A stretch of 9,692 bases of DNA, taken from Micromonosporaceae bacterium (GTDB taxonomy: Bacteria > Actinomycetota > Actinomycetes > Mycobacteriales > Micromonosporaceae). The notes beneath the pieces are model-generated. The model was not told where the DNA came from. It did not search any database and was given only the letters and a program-made list of their open reading frames with translations. Location: NCBI GenBank assembly GCA_019689695.1, contig JADGHA010000132.1, positions 1 through 9,692 on the forward strand. Reading direction: 5' to 3'. A program made the position numbers and the translations under genes. Below are positions 5,917-9,692 of the stretch, piece after piece (the first letter of the stretch is position 1; every line of letters begins with the position of its first letter).

Positions 5917-6873
5917 TCATTCGGCGGCCAGCAGGGTCGCCGCGAGGGTGTCGAGACCGGCGCGGGTCACCCCGTCGGGCAGCAGCGGCAGCTCGACGAT
6001 CGGCCGGCCCAGCTCGTCCAGCTCGGCGCGCAGCGACTGCTCCACCTTCTGCCGCGTCAGGTACGCCTTCGCTTCGGCCTGCAACCCCGCCACCGCCTCC
6101 CGGTCCGTGGTCAACCCGGCCGCGGCCAGGCCCCGGCGCAGCTCGGCCTGGGTGATGCGCCCCGCGGTGAGCAGCGGCGGCCGGGCCGCGTTGACGATCA
6201 CCCGGCCGATCGGCAGGCCGGCCGCGGCCAGGTCACCGATCGCGTCGATGGTTTCCTGGACGGGCATCTCCTCCAGCAGGGTCACCACGTGGATCGCCGT
6301 CATCGGGGAGCGCAGGAAGGCGGCCACACCCTCGCTCTGTGTCTTGATCGGCCCCACCTTGGCCAGCCGGGCGGTCTCCGCCGTGACGTTCAGGAACCGG
6401 GTGATCCGGCCGGTGGGCGGTGCGTCGAGCACCACCGCCTGGTAGATCCGGCGGCCGTCCACGGTACGGGTGGTCGCCTCCTTGACCTTGCCGGTGAGCA
6501 GGACGTCCCGCAGCCCCGGCGCGATCGTGGTGGCGAAGTCGATCGCCCCGAGCTTGCGCAGCACCCGCCCGGCGCGGCCCAGCCGGTAGAACAGGTCCAG
6601 GTACTCCAGCAGGGCCTCCTCGGGGTCGACCGCGAGCGCCCGTACCTCGCCGCCGTCCGCCGCGGCCGCGATCGGCCGCTCCTGGTAGGGCAGCGGGGGG
6701 ATCTCGAACAGCTGGGCGATGCCCTGCCGCCCCTCCACCTCGACCAGCAGGGTCCGCCGCCCGCCGGTAGCCAGGGCGAGGGCGAGGGCGGCCGCGACCG
6801 TGGTCTTGCCGACACCGCCCTTGCCGGTCACCACGTGCAGGCGGGCCGGCCAGAACGGGTTGACCTGGTTCAC
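5917..6873 (-). CDS. Get3/ArsA-like ATPase, first subunit gene (Rv3679/BagA type)
   Basis: The product has 318 residues. The deviant Walker A motif GKGGVGKTT is at 17-25, with both the signature lysine (K18) and the nucleotide lysine (K23). LLVEVEGRQGIAQLFEIPP follows at about 42-60, and the switch II DAPPTG at 150-155. The block GAIDFATTIAPGLRDVLLTGK is characteristic of the Rv3679 branch. The gene lies directly upstream of the second ATPase and the two probably form a heteromer. The related M. tuberculosis pair was studied as Get3-like proteins. Whether they insert or escort membrane proteins here is unknown. A longer open frame reaches position 7065 but would overlap the divergent gene at 7024 and has poor N-terminal similarity. 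GTG 6873 is chosen because GAGGGGGAG lies 6-8 nt upstream and the product then starts just ahead of the P-loop, as in homologues. An 8-codon upstream ORF ends on this start codon. Confidence 0.94.
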   Translation of the reverse strand: MNQVNPFWPARLHVVTGKGGVGKTTVAAALALALATGGRRTLLVEVEGRQGIAQLFEIPPLPYQERPIAAAADGGEVRALAVDPEEALLEYLDLFYRLGRAGRVLRKLGAIDFATTIAPGLRDVLLTGKVKEATTRTVDGRRIYQAVVLDAPPTGRITRFLNVTAETARLAKVGPIKTQSEGVAAFLRSPMTAIHVVTLLEEMPVQETIDAIGDLAAAGLPIGRVIVNAARPPLLTAGRITQAELRRGLAAAGLTTDREAVAGLQAEAKAYLTRQKVEQSLRAELDELGRPIVELPLLPDGVTRAGLDTLAATLLAAE

Positions 6874-6896
6874 GTCGCGCTCCCCCTCGCAGCCAT
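6870..6896 (-). CDS. Possible 8-codon upstream ORF (MAARGSAT) coupled to the BagA-type ATPase
   Basis: ATG at 6894-6896 opens MAARGSAT and stops at TGA 6870-6872, sharing GTGA with the ATPase start. A strong GGAGG lies 9 nt before this ATG, and another in-frame ATG sits three codons further upstream. The ATPase's own Shine-Dalgarno lies inside the small ORF. It may be a leader for translational coupling, or chance in GC-rich DNA. Confidence 0.3.
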   Translation of the reverse strand: MAARGSAT

Positions 6897-6963
6897 CAGT
6901 CTCATCCTCCACCCTTCCCGCGCCACCGCCGGCCCGGGGCGGGGTGCTGTCGCCCACGCCTTT

Positions 6964-6987
6964 AGGCTGTTGCCCAGCCTTAGGCTG
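6964..6987. promoter_or_regulatory. Three-arm repeat AGGCTG / CAGCCT / AGGCTG between divergent genes
   Basis: AGGCTG (6964-6969), CAGCCT (6975-6980) and AGGCTG (6982-6987) follow each other. The middle arm can pair with either neighbour: with the first across a 5-nt loop, or with the second as a palindrome around one central T. TTAGGCTGT also repeats directly at 18-bp spacing (6962-6970 and 6980-6988). It lies in the 150-bp region between the ATPase gene (start 6873) and the DUF4177 gene (start 7024). A regulator site shared by the two divergent units is the likeliest reading. Confidence 0.45.
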
Positions 6988-7023
6988 TGCCCGTCGCATC
7001 CGCCACATCGGGAGCACAACGCC

Positions 7024-7185
7024 ATGCAGAAGTGGGAGTACGCCACCGTGCCGCTGCTGGTCCACGCGACCAAGCAGATCCTCGACAACTGGGGTGAGGA
7101 CGGCTGGGAGCTCGTCGCCGTCGTCCCGGGTCCCAACCCGGAGCAGCTCGTCGCGTACCTCAAGCGACCGAAGGCGGCCTCATGA
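7024..7185 (+). CDS. Small DUF4177-family protein (Rv3678A type)
   Basis: The product is a 53-residue cytoplasmic protein with no signal or membrane segment. The pattern KWEYATVPLL ... LDNWGEDGWELVAVVPGP ... VAYLKRPK is typical of DUF4177. These small proteins have a W-E-Y start and a GWELV core and probably form a compact alpha/beta fold; their function is unknown. ATG 7024 has GGGAG 9 nt upstream, a good ribosome-binding site. The stop codon overlaps the start of the RidA-family gene (ATGA, 7182-7185), so the two are translated together. The same small gene precedes the RidA-like gene in M. tuberculosis, so the pairing is old and likely functional. It is divergent from the ATPase pair. Confidence 0.9.
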   Translation: MQKWEYATVPLLVHATKQILDNWGEDGWELVAVVPGPNPEQLVAYLKRPKAAS

Positions 7186-7658
7186 ACAACCCCCATGCGA
7201 AGCTCGCCGAGCTGGGCCTGACCCTGCCCGAGGTTTCCGCCCCCGCCGGCGCCTACGTGCCGGCTGTGCAGTCGGGCAGGCACGTGTACGTCTCCGGCCA
7301 GATCCCGATCGCCGACGGCAAGCTGCTCGCCACCGGCAAGGTGGGAGACGGAGTCTCCCCGGAGCACGCCAAGGACCTGGCCCAGCGGTGCGCGCTGAAC
7401 GCACTCGCCGCGATCGACTCGCTGGTCGGCCTGGAGAACGTGGCCAAGGTGGTCAAGGTGGTCGGCTTCGTGGCCTCGGCCGAGGGGTTCGACGGCCAGC
7501 CCGAGGTGGTCAACGGCGCCTCGGAGCTGTTCGTCGCGGTCTTCGGCGAGGCGGGCCGGCACGCCCGCAGCGCGGTCGGCGTGGCCGAGTTGCCGCGCGG
7601 CGTGCCGGTCGAGGTCGAGTGCATCGTCGAGGTCGCCGACGGCGTGGCGAACGCCTGA
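7182..7658 (+). CDS. RidA-family (YjgF/UK114) protein, Rv3678c type
   Basis: The product has 158 residues. RidA enzymes hydrolyse reactive enamine/imine intermediates made by PLP enzymes and so protect metabolism; they work as trimers in the cytoplasm. The conserved core is visible: HVYVSGQIP at 34-42, AALNAL-like helices around 71-76, and the C-terminal HARSAVGVAELPRGVPVEVECI. R129 in ARSAV corresponds to the catalytic arginine R105 of E. coli RidA, and E146 to its conserved E120. The protein is longer than canonical RidA (about 128 residues), with extra N-terminal sequence before the fold. It belongs to the larger-sized branch, so the exact substrate may differ. Its ATG overlaps the DUF4177 stop by four bases, and AAGG lies about 7 nt upstream. 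The stop codon's last base begins a tandem repeat. Confidence 0.93.
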   Translation: MNNPHAKLAELGLTLPEVSAPAGAYVPAVQSGRHVYVSGQIPIADGKLLATGKVGDGVSPEHAKDLAQRCALNALAAIDSLVGLENVAKVVKVVGFVASAEGFDGQPEVVNGASELFVAVFGEAGRHARSAVGVAELPRGVPVEVECIVEVADGVANA

Positions 7659-7689
7659 GTCCGGTAACTCGGTAGTCCGGTAACTCGGT
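7658..7689. repeat. Perfect 16-bp tandem repeat after the RidA gene
   Basis: AGTCCGGTAACTCGGT occurs twice head to tail (7658-7673 and 7674-7689). The first base is the last base of the RidA stop codon. The repeat lies just upstream of the likely -35 area of the promoter for the MBL gene, so it could bind an activator or repressor there. Confidence 0.9.
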
Positions 7690-7710
7690 CGCCAACCCGG
7701 CGCGGAGCCG

Positions 7711-7727
7711 TACGATCGTTACCCATG
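7711..7727 (+). promoter_or_regulatory. Possible -10 box giving a leaderless transcript at ATG 7725
   Basis: TACGAT (7711-7716) fits the actinobacterial -10 pattern TAnnnT. It lies 8 bp before ATG 7725, so transcription could start at or within two bases of that ATG. No Shine-Dalgarno precedes the ATG at normal distance, as expected for a leaderless start. No clear -35 is seen, so an activator at the upstream tandem repeat is possible. Confidence 0.4.
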
Positions 7728-7754
7728 GCGGGGATACTGCGGGCGGCGCCGTGA
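7725..7754 (+). CDS. Possible 9-codon leader ORF (MAGILRAAP) coupled to the MBL gene
   Basis: ATG 7725 opens nine codons and ends at TGA 7752-7754, overlapping the GTG start of the hydrolase by GTGA. The ORF starts where a leaderless transcript would begin. It could deliver ribosomes to the hydrolase start, which has no good Shine-Dalgarno of its own. A peptide function is not suggested. Confidence 0.35.
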   Translation: MAGILRAAP

Positions 7755-8611
7755 CCGTGCCGCCGGCGGCGCTCGCGGACCAGCTGCCGCCGTGGGCGAG
7801 CCTGGTCCGGGCGCCGAACCCGGGTCCGATGACGCTGGACGGCACGAACACCTGGGTGCTGCGCGCGCCCGGGGCGGACCACGCCGTCGTCGTCGACCCC
7901 GGGCCCCTGCATGAAGGCCACCTGCGCGCGATCGCTGAACACCGGCCGGTACGGTTCATCGTCGCCACCCACGGGCACAGCGACCACGTGGAAGGACTTC
8001 CCCGGCTGCGTGAGCTGTGCCCGGAGGCCGAGGTGGTGGCACCCAGCGACGGGCGGGAGCTCGCCGCCGCCGGGTTGGTCATCCGGCAGGTGGCCACGCC
8101 CGGCCACACCGCCGACTCGTACTGCCTGGTCGTCTCGCTCGCCGACGGCAGCCACCCGGCGGTGCTCACCGGCGACACGATCCTCGGCCGCGGCACCACG
8201 GTGGTCGCTTGGCCGGACGGCAACCTCTCCGCCTATCTGGCCAGCCTGCGCGGCCTCGCCGACCTGGCCACCGGCCAGGAGGTCGGGGTCGGGCAGGCTG
8301 TGCCGGTGCTGCCCGGACACGGGCCGGCGCTGGCGGACTGCGCCGCCGCGGCCCGGTTCTACCTCGCACACCGCCGGGCCCGCCTGGACCAGGTGCGATC
8401 CGCGGTGGCTGCGGGCGCCCGCACGCCGGCGGAGGTGGTGGCCGCGGTCTACCAGGACGTGGACCGGGCGCTCTGGCCGGCGGCCGAGCAGTCGGTGCGG
8501 GCCCAGCTGGACTACCTGGCCCAGGAGGCTGACCTGGGCGTCGGAGAAACGGCCGAGCGTGGGCACTGGCGGGAATCATCCGCGGGTCCTGTGGGGTTGG
8601 ACACACCGTGA
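7751..8611 (+). CDS. MBL-fold metallohydrolase, LACTB2-like (Rv3677c type)
   Basis: The product has 286 residues. The metal-binding residues of the metallo-beta-lactamase fold are all present: THGHSDH with H74, H76, D78 and H79; PGHT with H119; GDT with D142; and PGHG with H190. GTNTWVL at 31-37 and a C-terminal helical domain (HRRARLDQVRSAV ... LWPAAEQSVRAQLDYL) are typical of the LACTB2/glyoxalase II-like branch. LACTB2 itself cleaves RNA; the bacterial substrate is unknown. This is a hydrolase rather than an antibiotic beta-lactamase. GTG 7751 is the most upstream start in frame, and the product begins about 15 residues before the conserved ASLV. It overlaps a 9-codon ORF before it and the cyclase gene after it, both by GTGA. 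About 25 residues beyond the helical domain (from roughly 261) are extra compared with Rv3677c as I recall it and look unstructured. Confidence 0.92.
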   Translation: MTVPPAALADQLPPWASLVRAPNPGPMTLDGTNTWVLRAPGADHAVVVDPGPLHEGHLRAIAEHRPVRFIVATHGHSDHVEGLPRLRELCPEAEVVAPSDGRELAAAGLVIRQVATPGHTADSYCLVVSLADGSHPAVLTGDTILGRGTTVVAWPDGNLSAYLASLRGLADLATGQEVGVGQAVPVLPGHGPALADCAAAARFYLAHRRARLDQVRSAVAAGARTPAEVVAAVYQDVDRALWPAAEQSVRAQLDYLAQEADLGVGETAERGHWRESSAGPVGLDTP

Positions 8612-9692
8612 CCTGCCCGGTGTGCGGAACTGTCGCCGTCCCCGGTGCGCGGTTCTGCCACAACTGCGGTGCCGCGCTCCCGGCGGCGGCCGGCTTGCCG
8701 GCGACCGAGCGGCGGGTGGTGACCGTCCTCTTCGGCGACCTGTCCGACTTCACCGCCTGGGCCGAGGACCTCGACCCGGAGCGGGTCGGCGCGGTCACCG
8801 ACCGCGTGCTGGCCGCGCTGGCCGGTGCGGTCAAGACCTTCGGCGGGCACGTCGACAAGCTCACCGGCGACGGGATCATGGCCGTCTTCGGCGCTCCCGT
8901 CGCGCACGAGGACGACGCCGAACGCGCGGTGCGGGCGGCGCTGTCCATGCAGCGGGCGGTCCGCCGGGTGCTCGACGACGAGCGTGGCGGCGGCGCCCCG
9001 CTCGGCCTGCGGGTCGGTCTGAACACCGGAGAGGTCGTGGCGGGCATCCAGGCCGCCATCGAGTACACGGTCATCGGCGACACCGTGAACACGGCCGCCC
9101 GGCTCGCGGACGCCGCCGCGATCGGGGCGGTCTACGCCGGGGCCACCACCTGGGCCGCCTCCCGGCACGTCGCCTCCTGGCGGCAGCTGCGCCCGCTGCG
9201 GCTGAAGGGCAAGCGTGAGCCGGTCGAGGCGTACGAGCTGCTCGGCCTGCACGACGCGCCCGGCACCCGGTCCGGGCTGGGCGACGAGGCGCCGTTCGTC
9301 GGCCGCGAGGCCGAGCTGGGCCGGATCGCCGGCCGGCTCGCCGAGGTGATCGACCGGGGCGAGCCGCGGGTGCTGGTGATGACCGCCGAGGCGGGCATCG
9401 GCAAGAGCCGGTTCGCCGCCGAGGTGGAGCGGCTCGCCGCCGGGTACAACGTGGGGCCCGGCCGGTACGCCGCGCGCACCGGCGCACGGGTGCTGTCGGT
9501 GCACTGTGCCGCCTTCGGCGAACGCCGCCGGCTGGCGCCGCTGGCCGACCTGGTGCGCACCGCGATCGGCCTGCCGCCGGATACCGCGTCCGCGGCCACC
9601 CGGCAGGTGGTGGAGGAGCGGCTGCGTCGGCTGGGCCAGCGGCGCGCCCGCCCCGGGGCGCGCCGCGACCGTGCCCCCGCCACCGCCGGTCT
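8608..9692 (+). CDS. Zinc-ribbon / class III nucleotide cyclase / AAA-type ATPase protein, N-terminal part
   Basis: An uninterrupted frame of 361 codons runs to the window end. A zinc ribbon comes first: CPVCG at 3-7 and CHNCG at 17-21. The class III cyclase domain follows at about residues 35-210. It has metal-binding D44 (FGDLSDFT) and D88 (KLTGDG), the adenine-recognising lysine K84, YTVIGD with threonine T154 at the second specificity position, and the transition-state residues N161 and R165 in VNTAARL. The K/T pair fits a class IIIb adenylate cyclase, so cAMP formation is likely. The ATPase domain then begins with PFVGREAEL (229-237) and the P-loop AEAGIGKSR with K266 and S267. Full-length relatives usually carry a long C-terminal TPR-like or LuxR region; here it is outside the window. 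The GTG start overlaps the MBL stop by GTGA, so translation is coupled. The last about 20 codons are low-complexity and could hide a sequencing frameshift. Confidence 0.92.
   Translation, partial: MTCPVCGTVAVPGARFCHNCGAALPAAAGLPATERRVVTVLFGDLSDFTAWAEDLDPERVGAVTDRVLAALAGAVKTFGGHVDKLTGDGIMAVFGAPVAHEDDAERAVRAALSMQRAVRRVLDDERGGGAPLGLRVGLNTGEVVAGIQAAIEYTVIGDTVNTAARLADAAAIGAVYAGATTWAASRHVASWRQLRPLRLKGKREPVEAYELLGLHDAPGTRSGLGDEAPFVGREAELGRIAGRLAEVIDRGEPRVLVMTAEAGIGKSRFAAEVERLAAGYNVGPGRYAARTGARVLSVHCAAFGERRRLAPLADLVRTAIGLPPDTASAATRQVVEERLRRLGQRRARPGARRDRAPATAG

Noticed and set aside
4669..6873. Arsenite efflux ATPases
   Set aside because: The sequences match the Rv3679/Rv3680 branch, and no ArsB, ArsR or ArsD-like gene is nearby.
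4729..7023. Long plus-strand frame opposite the two ATPase genes
   Set aside because: Only its last 54 codons (from ATG 7024) are a real gene, with their own ribosome-binding site. The rest is a shadow of the ATPase genes.
6874..7065. N-terminal extension of the BagA-type ATPase to position 7065
   Set aside because: It would overlap the divergent DUF4177 gene, has no family similarity, and the strong Shine-Dalgarno supports GTG 6873.
7253..8566. Minus-strand frame opposite the RidA and MBL genes
   Set aside because: Low-complexity, no recognisable domain, and fully covered by well-supported plus-strand genes.
7751..8611. Antibiotic beta-lactamase
   Set aside because: The residues are those of the general MBL fold with a LACTB2/glyoxalase II-like C-terminal domain, and no signal peptide is present.
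7911..9218. Plus-strand frame overlapping the MBL and cyclase genes
   Set aside because: Arg/Gly-rich out-of-frame reading. The true frames carry all catalytic motifs.
9640..9692. Possible frameshift near the end of the cyclase/ATPase gene, because another frame gives a Pro-rich linker-like sequence
   Set aside because: The region is low-complexity and both frames are open to the window end, so the sequence here cannot decide. Reading beyond 9692 would.

Overview
The window is about 9.7 kb of very GC-rich DNA with strong G/C preference at third codon positions, frequent GTG starts, a Wbl (WhiB-like) protein and paired Get3/ArsA-like ATPases. This points to an actinobacterium. Protein similarity recalled from memory suggests the Micromonosporaceae (Micromonospora, Actinoplanes or Salinispora type), but that is an inference. 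The gene order matches the neighbourhood known in Mycobacterium tuberculosis as Rv3683, ponA2 (Rv3682), whiB4 (Rv3681c), Rv3680, Rv3679, Rv3678A, Rv3678c and Rv3677c. Most of the window is therefore a conserved actinobacterial locus rather than a foreign island.

Layout. Positions 1-204 (minus) hold the first 68 codons of a SAM-dependent methyltransferase. Positions 205-435 are non-coding and carry two hairpins that look like tRNA terminators. A tRNA-Pro(CGG) follows on the minus strand (436-509) with a recognisable promoter. A membrane-anchored metallophosphoesterase (575-1477) and a bifunctional class A penicillin-binding protein of PonA2 type with one PASTA domain (1514-3967) form a two-gene minus-strand operon. 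A regulatory gap of about 400 bp (3968-4376) separates this operon from the divergent wblA/whiB4 gene (4377-4682). The gap holds a 26-bp tandem repeat and a long dyad close to the BldD consensus.

The wblA gene runs tail to tail into a pair of Get3/ArsA-like ATPase genes on the minus strand (4669-5826 and 5917-6873). These match the M. tuberculosis Rv3680/Rv3679 pair. A divergent plus-strand cluster starts at 7024: a 53-residue DUF4177 protein, a RidA-family protein overlapping it by ATGA, and a 65-nt gap holding a perfect 16-bp tandem repeat and a probable leaderless promoter. It continues with an MBL-fold hydrolase of LACTB2 type and, overlapping it by GTGA, a zinc-ribbon/class III nucleotide cyclase/AAA-type ATPase protein cut off by the window end.

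The genes bring together cell-wall synthesis (PBP), an iron-sulfur transcription factor (WblA), chaperone-like ATPases, metabolite or RNA cleanup enzymes (RidA, MBL) and a probable cAMP-forming enzyme. In M. tuberculosis the cAMP receptor gene crp (Rv3676) lies next to the MBL gene, so a cyclase at this edge is suggestive. I see no mobile element, CRISPR array, phage gene or rRNA. The most interesting signals are regulatory: the repeats, the dyads and short upstream ORFs joined to start codons by GTGA overlaps.
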